Source: an uncultured bacterium
GTDB lineage: Bacteria; Cyanobacteriota; Vampirovibrionia; Gastranaerophilales; Gastranaerophilaceae
Direction: 5' to 3'
Assembly: GCA_937894665.1 (NCBI GenBank)
Contig: CALAWF010000150.1
Location: 1-9,422 of the forward strand
Length of the DNA: 9,422 nucleotides
Of this stretch, positions 1 through 5,645 are shown in pieces. A model generated the notes under the pieces. It was not told the DNA's origin, made no database searches, and was given only the letters and a program-made list of their open reading frames with translations. The position numbers and the translations under genes were made by a program. Within the stretch, counting starts at the first letter, position 1. The number at the start of each line of letters is the position of its first letter.

Positions 1-252
1 TGCAACATCATTTGTTTTAGATGATACTTCTTTTAATAATTGAGCTCCAGAATTTTCCAAAGCATCTTTCAATTCGATTTCTTTTGCAATAGTTACACCA
101 TCGTTAACGATTTGAGGTGCACCGAATTTTTTAGTCAAAATTACATTTCTTCCTTTAGGTCCAAGTGTAACTTTAACGGCATCGGCTACTGCATCAATAC
201 CTTTAAGAAGAGCTTTTCTAGCTTCTTCGTCAAAAATAATACGTTTTGCCAT
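1..252 (-). CDS. groEL: 60 kDa chaperonin GroEL, N-terminal part (runs off the window)
   Basis: This is the large subunit of the GroEL/GroES ATP-dependent protein-folding chamber in the cytoplasm. Only the first 84 codons are present; the rest lies before position 1. The start MAKRIIFDEEARKALLKG leads into the equatorial ATP-binding region. Residues 28-39 read VTLGPKGRNVIL, the phosphate-binding segment, and residues 49-55 read VNDGVTI; Asp51 matches the aspartate needed for ATP hydrolysis (Asp52 in E. coli). The start is fixed by a strong AAAAGGAG ribosome-binding site about 8 bases upstream. The gene lies 30 bp behind groES on the same strand, the usual groESL operon order. No divergence is visible in the part present. 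The identification is secure. Confidence 0.98.
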   Translation of the reverse strand, partial: MAKRIIFDEEARKALLKGIDAVADAVKVTLGPKGRNVILTKKFGAPQIVNDGVTIAKEIELKDALENSGAQLLKEVSSKTNDVA

Positions 253-282
253 TTTTATATCTCCTTTTAAAAACTTTTAAAA

Positions 283-567
283 TTATTCAATTACAGCTAA
301 AGCATCTTTGATAGAAAGAATTTTATATTCAGTTCCATCAACTTTTACGTCAGTACCGGCATACTTAGCGTAAAGAATTGTATCTCCAACTTTAACGTCC
401 ATAGGTTCTCTTTCGCCTTTGTCGTTCATTTTGCCAAGACCAACTGCAACAACTTCACCTTTTTGAGGTTTTTCTTTAGCACTGTCCGGAATAAAAATTC
501 CACCAGACGTTTGTTCAGTTTCTTCAACAACTTTAATAACAATTCTTTCACCTAATGGTTTAATCAT
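283..567 (-). CDS. groES: Co-chaperonin GroES (10 kDa)
   Basis: The heptameric lid of the GroEL folding chamber. At 94 residues it has normal family length. MIKPLGERIVIKVVE is the standard first beta strand. Residues 16-34 form the mobile loop (GGIFIPDSAKEKP), with Ile24-Phe25-Ile26 as the hydrophobic tripeptide that docks on GroEL. KGEVVAVG, VKVGDTILYAKYAGTDVKVDG and the C-terminal YKILSIKDALAVIE complete the GroES barrel. The start is supported by an AAAAGGAGAGGA ribosome-binding site. It is the first gene of a groES-groEL pair, 117 bp behind the XRE regulator on the same strand. No CIRCE element (the HrcA operator) is visible upstream, but a tandem repeat is (624-661). Confidence 0.98.
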   Translation of the reverse strand: MIKPLGERIVIKVVEETEQTSGGIFIPDSAKEKPQKGEVVAVGLGKMNDKGEREPMDVKVGDTILYAKYAGTDVKVDGTEYKILSIKDALAVIE

Positions 568-611
568 AATATCCTCTCCTTTTACCTAACTTCTATAACA
601 TTCACAATACA

Positions 612-640
612 TTTATATAACGGAATTAAGGAAAAATTAA
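612..640 (-). promoter_or_regulatory. Candidate groESL promoter
   Basis: Read on the minus strand, a TATAAA -10 (612-617) has a poor -35 (TTAATT, 635-640) 17 bp upstream, inside the first direct repeat. Transcription would start near position 605, about 40 bases before groES. The -35 matches only three consensus bases, so this is tentative; activation through the repeats or a different sigma factor is possible. Confidence 0.35.
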
Positions 641-661
641 TAAAATTAAGGAAAAATTAAT
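624..661. repeat. Tandem 18-bp direct repeat upstream of groES
   Basis: The 18-mer AATTAAGGAAAAATTAAT occurs identically at 624-641 and 644-661, with a 2-bp AA spacer, giving a 20-bp period or about two helical turns. A weaker third echo (AATTAAT) ends at 680. On the coding strand of groES the unit reads ATTAATTTTTCCTTAATT and sits just upstream of the likely -10. The spacing suits a protein binding side by side on one DNA face, or an AT-rich UP-element-like stretch, but no known operator is recognised. Confidence 0.7.
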
Positions 662-684
662 TATTGGATTAACAATTAATGATG

Positions 685-939
685 TTAAAAAATTTTTGTT
701 AAATTTTCTATGGATACACCTAAAATAGTGGAGATTTTGTATAAGATATAAATAGATGGGGCTTTTTCTCCGCGTTCTATACAGCCTATAAAGTTTCTTG
801 CTGAATTGATTTTGAAAGCAAGTTCTTCTTGTGAAATTCCTTTTGCTTGACGGAATTGTCTAATTCTCTCTCCTAATAGCTTTAAATATTTATTTTTTTC
901 TATAAAATCTTGCTCCATAGAAAATATTGTGTTATACAT
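685..939 (-). CDS. XRE-family helix-turn-helix transcriptional regulator
   Basis: A small DNA-binding protein of up to 84 residues consisting of little more than one Cro/C1-type HTH domain. Residues 20-84 (LKLLGERIRQFRQAKGISQEELAFKI, then the recognition-helix region with FIGCIERGEKAPS, then LYKISTILGVSIENLTKIF) show the five-helix pattern. There is no dimerisation or sensor domain. The start is uncertain: Met1 (939) and Met8 (918) both lack a ribosome-binding site. A TATAAC box at 931-936 would start transcription near 924, favouring Met8 and a near-leaderless mRNA. The gene is divergent from the prepilin-like gene, with an 18-bp palindrome between them, so it probably regulates itself and that neighbour. 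It also lies 117 bp ahead of groES on the same strand, so read-through into groESL cannot be excluded. Confidence 0.9.
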   Translation of the reverse strand: MYNTIFSMEQDFIEKNKYLKLLGERIRQFRQAKGISQEELAFKINSARNFIGCIERGEKAPSIYILYKISTILGVSIENLTKIF

Positions 940-947
940 AATTCATA

Positions 948-974
948 TTCACTACCACTTATAGGTGGTATAAT
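948..974 (+). promoter_or_regulatory. Promoter of the prepilin-like gene
   Basis: A perfect TATAAT -10 (969-974) follows a TTCACT -35-like hexamer (948-953) with a short 15-bp spacer. The predicted start near 981 lies within the GAGGAG ribosome-binding site (978-983), leaving a leader of only about 8 bases before the ATG at 989. The spacer is the palindrome. Confidence 0.5.
953..970. promoter_or_regulatory. 18-bp palindrome, probable operator for the adjacent XRE regulator
   Basis: TACCACTTATAGGTGGTA is an inverted repeat with perfect 6-bp arms (TACCAC/GTGGTA); across all 18 bp only one symmetric pair fails. It fills the divergent gap between the XRE gene and the prepilin-like gene and runs into the latter's -10 (969-974), where a bound repressor would block RNA polymerase. 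Size and symmetry fit Cro/C1-type operators. Binding by this regulator is inferred from position. Confidence 0.6.
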
Positions 975-988
975 TTCGAGGAGATTTT

Positions 989-1675
989 ATGAAGAGAAAA
1001 GCATTCACTTTAGCAGAAGTTCTAATAACTTTAGGTATTATTGGAATTGTAGCTGCAATAACAATTCCTTCTTTGATTACTAAATATCAGCAGAGAGAAA
1101 CTGTTACTAAATTAAAAGATACCTACTCTATAATTGCTAATGCGGTTAGATTATCTGAAGAAGAGAATGGTGATTTGGAAAGTTGGGATATTTCTAATAG
1201 TCGAGAAGGTTTTGATAATTATATTGCTCCATATTTAAAAATAAGTTCTAAAAAATTAAATGGTGGAACTATTTCTTATTTATATCCCGATGGAAAAAGA
1301 AAAGAAGTTCTTTTGTCAGTTATAGCATCTGGAGGTTATTCTTATTTTTTGCTCTCTGGAGTTCAATTATTTGTTCCTTCTGGTATAAAAGGACGTATTG
1401 ATTTCCTTATTGATTTGAATGGTTACAATCGTCGCCCAAATCAAATGGGGAGAGATGCTTTTTACTTAATGATATATCCAGAAATTGGAGTTCAATTTAA
1501 CCAGTATAATGATAGGGAATACAACACTGGAACTTTTACATTAAAGACGAGAGAAGAATTGAAAAATGGTCCAGCTCAATATAATTATCAGTGCAATAAA
1601 AATGGTAACGGTATGTGGTGTGGGGCATTAATACAGCGAGATGGTTGGCAAATAAGTAAAGATTATCCATGGTAA
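989..1675 (+). CDS. Prepilin-type N-terminal methylation domain protein (type IV pilin/type II secretion-like)
   Basis: A 228-residue pilin-like protein exported by a type II secretion or type IV pilus machinery. The class III leader is MKRKA, with FTLAEVLITLGIIGIVAAITI as the hydrophobic helix. Prepilin peptidase should cut between Ala5 and Phe6, making Glu10 the essential Glu5 of the mature form. The -1 residue is Ala instead of the usual Gly. The globular part has a DLNGYNRRPNQMGRD stretch (142-156), a possible metal-binding loop, and a Cys202/Cys211 pair before the GALIQRDGWQISKDYPW tail. Similar proteins form large families in Gastranaerophilales (recalled, not searched). GAGGAG supports the start. 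No assembly genes (ATPase, PilC, peptidase) are nearby, so it is probably a stand-alone substrate or minor pseudopilin. Its divergent neighbour is the XRE regulator. Confidence 0.88.
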   Translation: MKRKAFTLAEVLITLGIIGIVAAITIPSLITKYQQRETVTKLKDTYSIIANAVRLSEEENGDLESWDISNSREGFDNYIAPYLKISSKKLNGGTISYLYPDGKRKEVLLSVIASGGYSYFLLSGVQLFVPSGIKGRIDFLIDLNGYNRRPNQMGRDAFYLMIYPEIGVQFNQYNDREYNTGTFTLKTREELKNGPAQYNYQCNKNGNGMWCGALIQRDGWQISKDYPW

Positions 1676-1697
1676 AAAATTTCTTTTTTATTTTTTT
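1673..1697 (+). terminator. Possible A/T-only terminator after the prepilin-like gene
   Basis: TAAAAAA (1673-1679) pairs with TTTTTTA (1684-1690) around a TTTC loop and is followed by seven T residues (1691-1697). It begins at the prepilin stop codon. A stem of A-T pairs alone is weak, so termination here is uncertain. Confidence 0.3.
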
Positions 1698-1707
1698 ATC
1701 TTCATTG

Positions 1708-1720
1708 TATAATCAGTCTA
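1708..1720 (+). promoter_or_regulatory. Strong -10 giving a leaderless gmk transcript
   Basis: A perfect TATAAT at 1708-1713, preceded directly by TG, ends six bases before the gmk ATG. Standard spacing puts +1 on 1720, the A of the start codon. No ribosome-binding site lies between them. The -35 (TTTTTA, 1685-1690, 17-bp spacer) is poor and overlaps the possible terminator stem. Confidence 0.55.
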
Positions 1721-2283
1721 TGAATAAAAAATTATTTGTAATTTCAGGATGTTCAGGTGTTGGCAAAGGCACTGTATTAAAAGAATTTATGGCAAGAAAT
1801 TCTAAAGATTTTATGTTGTCTGTTTCTTGCACAACAAGAAAACCTCGCCCAGGAGAGGTTGATGGTGTGAATTATTTTTTCTTAACTCAAGAAGATTTTC
1901 AAGATTGTATAAAAAAAGACAAATTCTTAGAATATGCTCAGTTTGCAGGAAATTTCTACGGCACAAAGCAAAAATACATTAATCAAAAATTTGAAGAAGG
2001 CATGAATATAATTCTTGAAATTGAAACTCAAGGAGCTTTACAGGTTAAGAAAAAAATGCCGGAAGCTGTTTTGATTTTCATTGCCCCTCCAAGTATTGAA
2101 GAATTAGAACATCGCTTGAGAGGTCGTCATACAGAAGACGAAGAAACGATTCAAAAAAGATTAAATCTTGTGAAAACTGAATTGGAACGTTCTAAACAAT
2201 ACGATTATGTTGTTGTGAATGACGATTTGGAACGGGCTATTGCAGAAGTTGAAAGTATTACAAGAAAAGAATTAGAAAAATAA
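1720..2283 (+). CDS. gmk: Guanylate kinase
   Basis: Phosphorylates GMP to GDP with ATP, in purine nucleotide synthesis and salvage, in the cytoplasm. From the ATG at 1720 it has 187 residues, slightly shorter than the 207 of E. coli. The P-loop GCSGVGKGT (residues 10-18) is followed by the GMP-binding segment SVSCTTRKPRPGEVDGVNYFF, then the lid and the R-LRGRHTEDEETIQKRL region. The P-loop has Cys where Pro is usual (GPSG). The open frame continues upstream to an ATG at 1669 inside the prepilin gene, but those 17 residues are translated from a T-rich, terminator-like stretch and do not belong to the family, so 1720 is preferred. The mRNA may be leaderless. coaBC follows after 35 bp. Confidence 0.96.
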   Translation: MNKKLFVISGCSGVGKGTVLKEFMARNSKDFMLSVSCTTRKPRPGEVDGVNYFFLTQEDFQDCIKKDKFLEYAQFAGNFYGTKQKYINQKFEEGMNIILEIETQGALQVKKKMPEAVLIFIAPPSIEELEHRLRGRHTEDEETIQKRLNLVKTELERSKQYDYVVVNDDLERAIAEVESITRKELEK

Positions 2284-2318
2284 TTTTGTTTCCTTAACTC
2301 AAAAGAAAGAAGGAACTT

Positions 2319-3509
2319 GTGGAGTTAAATAATAAAACAATTTTAATTGGTATAACAGGCGGAATTGCAGCATATAAAATTTGCGAACTTATAAGAAAGT
2401 TCAAAAAAAATGGTGCAAATGTTAGAATTGTTTGTACTCCTAATTCTCTAAATTTTGTTACCAAATTAACTCTGCAAAATTTGAGTCAAAACGAAGTTTA
2501 TATAGAAGAATTTGATGTGAAAAATTGGAAGCCTGAACATATTTCATTGGCTGATGAAGCTGATATAATGGTTATTGCTCCTGCTACGGCTAATACGATT
2601 TCTAAAATTTCTCAAGGTATAGCAGATAATCTTTTAACTTCAATTGCGTGTGCATTTTCTAAGAAAATGATTATAGCACCTGCGATGAATTGTAATATGT
2701 GGAATAATCCTATTATTCAAGAAAATTTATCGAAATTAAAAGCAAGAGGAATTGAAATCTTAGAACCGGAGAGTGGATTTTTGGCTTGCGGGTATTTGGG
2801 TAAAGGACGTCTTTGTTCTTTGGATAAAATTTTCAACGCAACTGTAGAATGTTTAAATTCCTCTCAAAAGTTAAAAGGAAAAAAAGTTGTAATAACATCT
2901 GGGGGAACAATAGAAGATATTGACCCTGTTCGTTATATTTCAAATTATTCATCTGGAAAAATGGGAAAGGCTATTGCTGATTCTGCAAGAGATATGGGTG
3001 CCGAAGTTGTATTGATTACAACAAAAGATTTTGAAGCTCCATATAAAATAACGAAGGTAAAATCTGCAATTGATATGCAAAATGCTCTAAATGATGAATT
3101 TGAATCTACTGATATTCTCATTATGGCGGCTGCGGTTGCAGATTATAGAGTAAAAAATTATTCAGTGCAAAAGATGAAAAAAGGAAGCGAAGATAATATT
3201 ACTCTTGAGCTTGTGAAAAATCCTGATATTTTACAAGGCTTGTGCGAAAGAAAAGCAAAAGATTCTTCAAGTTGTATAATTGTAGGGTTTTGTGCCGAAA
3301 GTGAAAACTTGTTAGATAATGCAAAAACAAAGATTGCTAAAAAAGGTTGCGATTTTTTAGTTGCGAATGATATTTCCCGCAAGGATATTGGTTTTTCTTC
3401 TGACGATAATGAAGTTACAATTTTAGACAAAAATGGCGGAATGAATAAAATTGAAAAGGCTTCGAAGAAAGTTATCGCTAGAAAAATTTTAGAATTTATT
3501 ACAAAATAA
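2319..3509 (+). CDS. coaBC: Bifunctional phosphopantothenoylcysteine decarboxylase/phosphopantothenate-cysteine ligase
   Basis: Catalyses two successive steps of coenzyme A synthesis: joining cysteine to 4'-phosphopantothenate (CoaB) and decarboxylating the product to 4'-phosphopantetheine (CoaC, FMN-dependent). At 396 residues it has full family length. The CoaC half (1-180) shows GITGGIAAYK, catalytic His74 in EHISLA, PAMNCNMW with Asn124, and Cys157 in GFLACGYLGKGRL. The CoaB half (185-396) shows ITSGGTIEDIDPVRYISNYSSGKMG, AAAVADY (270-276), the KMKKG loop (285-289) and VGFCAES. All expected active-site positions are present. The start is GTG at 2319, chosen for the GAAGGA ribosome-binding site 6 bases ahead. 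It follows gmk by 35 bp and precedes the Nif3 gene by 15 bp, apparently one operon. The rpoZ gene often found between gmk and coaBC is absent. Confidence 0.97.
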   Translation: MELNNKTILIGITGGIAAYKICELIRKFKKNGANVRIVCTPNSLNFVTKLTLQNLSQNEVYIEEFDVKNWKPEHISLADEADIMVIAPATANTISKISQGIADNLLTSIACAFSKKMIIAPAMNCNMWNNPIIQENLSKLKARGIEILEPESGFLACGYLGKGRLCSLDKIFNATVECLNSSQKLKGKKVVITSGGTIEDIDPVRYISNYSSGKMGKAIADSARDMGAEVVLITTKDFEAPYKITKVKSAIDMQNALNDEFESTDILIMAAAVADYRVKNYSVQKMKKGSEDNITLELVKNPDILQGLCERKAKDSSSCIIVGFCAESENLLDNAKTKIAKKGCDFLVANDISRKDIGFSSDDNEVTILDKNGGMNKIEKASKKVIARKILEFITK

Positions 3510-3524
3510 AAGGTTTTCTGACAT

Positions 3525-4250
3525 ATGGATAAATATGAAATTTCAAAACTTATAGAAAATTTTGCTCCACTTGATACGGCTGAAAGTTGGGACGCTTCCG
3601 GCTGGGTTATTGATAATCACAAAATGAATAATATTTCAAAAATTATGCTTTGTTTGACACCTACAGAGGATGTTTTTTCCCAAGCATTGAATGAAGGGTG
3701 TGATATGGTTGTTTCTCATCATCCGATGTTTTATTTACCATTTTCAACTTGTATTATGGATGAAAGTTTTCATCCAAAGTTGAATGTCTATTCTGCTCAT
3801 ACAAATATGGATAAGGCAAATGGCGGAACAACTGATACAATTATAAAAACTTTGGGATTAGAAGAATATAAAATTCCTATTGAACATGAGTTTTTGAGAA
3901 TGGTTGAACTTCCTAATAGGATTTCTATTGAAGATTTTTCAAAAAAAATATCTAAAATTTCGCCAAATGGAAGATTAGTAAATAACAGAAATATAAAACA
4001 TTTGCAAAAAATTGCATTTTGTGCCGGAAGTGGTTCGGAATTTATCACGGATGCAAAAGAATTTGGTGCAAATTGTCTTGTAACTGGAGATTTAAAATTC
4101 CATACAGCGTTGGATAGTGAAATTGTGGTTTATGATATTGGGCATTTTGAATCTGAAATTTTAATCCTCCCCGTGTTTGAAAAACTAATCGGAGAGGATG
4201 TTGAAATTGTTTATGCAAAAGAGAATAGCCCATTTTGTTTGATTAAATAA
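3525..4250 (+). CDS. Nif3-like/DUF34 dinuclear metal-centre protein
   Basis: A member of the Nif3/YbgI family, hexameric proteins with two metal ions per subunit. Their biochemical role is still debated (GTP cyclohydrolase I-like or metal-chaperone roles have been proposed). Likely ligands are visible: His65-His66 in VVSHHPMFY, His92 and Asp96 in AHTNMDKANGGTTD, and His207 with Glu211 in DIGHFESE, whose four-residue spacing matches the E. coli YbgI pair. GSGSEFITDAKEFGANCLVTGDLKFH (168-193) is the other family signature. At 241 residues it is the short form, without the CutA-like insert of about 370-residue relatives. AAAAGG lies 12 bases before the ATG, a rather long distance. Last gene of the gmk-coaBC run; its stop is 2 bp from that of the converging 4253-4933 gene. 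Confidence 0.93.
   Translation: MDKYEISKLIENFAPLDTAESWDASGWVIDNHKMNNISKIMLCLTPTEDVFSQALNEGCDMVVSHHPMFYLPFSTCIMDESFHPKLNVYSAHTNMDKANGGTTDTIIKTLGLEEYKIPIEHEFLRMVELPNRISIEDFSKKISKISPNGRLVNNRNIKHLQKIAFCAGSGSEFITDAKEFGANCLVTGDLKFHTALDSEIVVYDIGHFESEILILPVFEKLIGEDVEIVYAKENSPFCLIK
4164..4199. repeat. G+C-rich hairpin inside the end of the Nif3-like gene
   Basis: ATCCTCCCCG (4164-4173) and CGGAGAGGAT (4190-4199) are complementary at 9 of 10 positions. The loop can itself pair GTTT (4175-4178) with AAAC (4182-4185). It lies about 50 bases before the Nif3 stop and beside the convergent junction, so transcripts from both sides carry it. No T-run follows on either strand, so it is not a classical terminator; it may act as a 3'-end stabiliser or a pause site. 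Confidence 0.5.
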
Positions 4251-4252
4251 TT

Positions 4253-4933
4253 TTACCAATTACTTCTTGTAAGTGCTTGTTTTCCGTTTTTGTCATACAT
4301 TTTGTCTTTGTACCAAATACCTTGGAATTCTTTATCTGGTCCAAACATATATTGCATATCTTTTGATAAGAAATAGATTGCACTTTTTAATTGCCCTTTT
4401 CTATCGTATTGCATTGATGTATATGGATAGTTTGGATATTCTTTTGACATCAAATCTGTATAGTATAATTTGCCGAATGCGGAATAGTAAAACGCATTTG
4501 TTGGATTATTTTTATATTGGATTGCATACATTACAAGAGTTCCTTTTTTGAAATAGAATGCACAATACTTTGCATCTTCATCTTCTGTAACTCCGTTATT
4601 TGTGAGCATATAGTGATGTTTGAAATCTCTATCTTTATAATATTTTGCAAATTCTTTTTTGAACTCCTCTTTACTGAAATAAATTTTACTTGAATTATTT
4701 TCAAAAAGAAGATTTTTGTATTTTTCAATATTTTCATCTCTTTGACTTTGTTCAAGAGTTAGCCAATCAAAGGTGATTTCAGCTTGAAGGGGAGCAACGT
4801 TTGTTTCGGGTTCAATTGCTTCAATCTGTTTGTCTGATGTTTCATCGATTGTTGTTATATTTTCAAATGAAAATGCTTTCTGTCCAAAACCGAATGCTAA
4901 TAGTAAAAATAGCGAAATAAAAATCTTTTTCAT
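4253..4933 (-). CDS. Secreted protein of unknown function
   Basis: A 226-residue protein I do not recognise. Residues 1-22 (MKKIFISLFLLLAFGFGQKA...) are a signal peptide without a lipobox cysteine, so the product should be periplasmic or released. An acidic, low-complexity linker (24-50) follows. A charged, partly helical segment (60-105) precedes a tyrosine- and phenylalanine-rich beta region (108-226). In the latter, phrases such as YDRKGQLKSAIYF and WYKDKMYDKNGKQAL loosely recall MORN/YwqK-type repeats, though not strongly enough to assign. A single cysteine (Cys124) is present. AAAAAGGGGA supports the start. It sits 12 bp behind the EF-hand-like gene in the activase cluster and converges on the Nif3-like gene with a 2-bp gap. 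Confidence 0.8.
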   Translation of the reverse strand: MKKIFISLFLLLAFGFGQKAFSFENITTIDETSDKQIEAIEPETNVAPLQAEITFDWLTLEQSQRDENIEKYKNLLFENNSSKIYFSKEEFKKEFAKYYKDRDFKHHYMLTNNGVTEDEDAKYCAFYFKKGTLVMYAIQYKNNPTNAFYYSAFGKLYYTDLMSKEYPNYPYTSMQYDRKGQLKSAIYFLSKDMQYMFGPDKEFQGIWYKDKMYDKNGKQALTRSNW

Positions 4934-4945
4934 ATATTCCCCTTT

Positions 4946-5632
4946 TTATAATGTGTTATTTAAAATTTTATATGCTGTTCTTAATTTTATTGAAAATAGA
5001 TTATCTTCATTTTCAAAAAGTAATTTTTCTGATACGGCGTATTCTTCCGGTTCAATAAATCCATTAATTTCAAAACCTGCAAATTTCTTATTATTATCTC
5101 TCTTTGTCTTAGTTGAAATTGCATAAACAAAAGCAGCCATGTCCTTTTTATCAATAAGTCTGTCGCCTGTTTCTTCTCCGTGTGCTGAAATTTTATCAAA
5201 TGCGGTTTTGATTTGAACTTTTACCTTTGACATATAGTCCGGTCTATTCATTACATCGAAGTGTCCAAAGCGATATTTCAACATAAAAGTTTCGTATTGA
5301 TTATAATCAAGTTTTCCTGTTAGATTTCTTGATTCTCTGGCTATAAATAATAAATAAGACTCTGCCAAGGATTGAATTTCTTCTTTCAATGTTTCATCGA
5401 GCTGTTTTATATCTTCAGGCGTTTTGTTTTCTTTTGATGCAAGTTTTCTCCAAGAAGGAGGAACAACTTCAAATGGTTCAGCTTTTGGGTTTGTAATTCC
5501 GCTTTGAGTAACCATATCATTTATAATTAGAGCAAATGCTTCTCCCAATTCAGCATTCCCACCTGATAATTCAGTTAGAATGGAAGTTCTTGCTGTATTG
5601 AATGAAGAAGCATTTTGCCCAAAATTTTGCAT
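4946..5632 (-). CDS. Unrecognised cytoplasmic protein with degenerate EF-hand-like loops
   Basis: A 228-residue, largely helical protein without signal peptide or membrane segment, not matched to a named family. Three stretches fit a helix-loop-helix calcium-site pattern imperfectly: 101-112 (SRNLTGKLDYNQ), 153-164 (EETGDRLIDKKD) and 186-197 (GFEINGFIEPEE). Each has Leu or Ile at loop position 8, an acid at 9, and Glu, Asp or Gln at 12, flanked by helix-like segments (YETFMLKY, MAAFVYAI, YAVSEKLL). The first-position aspartate is missing throughout, so calcium binding is doubtful and only the fold may persist. The first 60 residues are Gly/Asn/Ser-rich and probably flexible. Its ribosome-binding site (TAAGGAT) contains the activase stop codon, so the two are probably translationally coupled. 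Confidence 0.8.
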   Translation of the reverse strand: MQNFGQNASSFNTARTSILTELSGGNAELGEAFALIINDMVTQSGITNPKAEPFEVVPPSWRKLASKENKTPEDIKQLDETLKEEIQSLAESYLLFIARESRNLTGKLDYNQYETFMLKYRFGHFDVMNRPDYMSKVKVQIKTAFDKISAHGEETGDRLIDKKDMAAFVYAISTKTKRDNNKKFAGFEINGFIEPEEYAVSEKLLFENEDNLFSIKLRTAYKILNNTL

Positions 5633-5645
5633 ATAATTGAAATCC

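Noticed and set aside
40..270. Plus-strand open frame of 76 codons over groEL
   Set aside because: It is antisense to the clearly conserved groEL N-terminus and has no supporting start signals.
568..684. CIRCE (HrcA operator) upstream of groES
   Set aside because: Neither the TTAGCACTC nor the GAGTGCTAA half is present in the spacer.
688..720. AAAATTTTTGTTAAAT shared with 6703-6720 as a dispersed regulatory repeat
   Set aside because: It is a short, nearly pure A/T word in AT-rich intergenic DNA, and chance similarity is the simpler explanation.
1669..1719. Upstream extension of gmk to an ATG at 1669
   Set aside because: The added 17 residues come from a T-rich stretch overlapping the prepilin end, do not fit the family and precede a perfect -10 box.
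1842..1860. Short CCTC/GAGG hairpin in gmk
   Set aside because: The stem has only 4 bp and falls in the conserved GMP-binding motif codons, so protein constraint explains it.
3158..3430. Minus-strand open frame inside coaBC
   Set aside because: It is a shadow of the conserved CoaB domain, with no ribosome-binding site or family features.
3797..4233. Two minus-strand open frames inside the Nif3-like gene
   Set aside because: They are antisense to conserved metal-site motifs and show no protein-like features.
4830..5126. Plus-strand open frame spanning two minus-strand genes
   Set aside because: It crosses the start of one gene and the end of another on the opposite strand, and it looks like chance.
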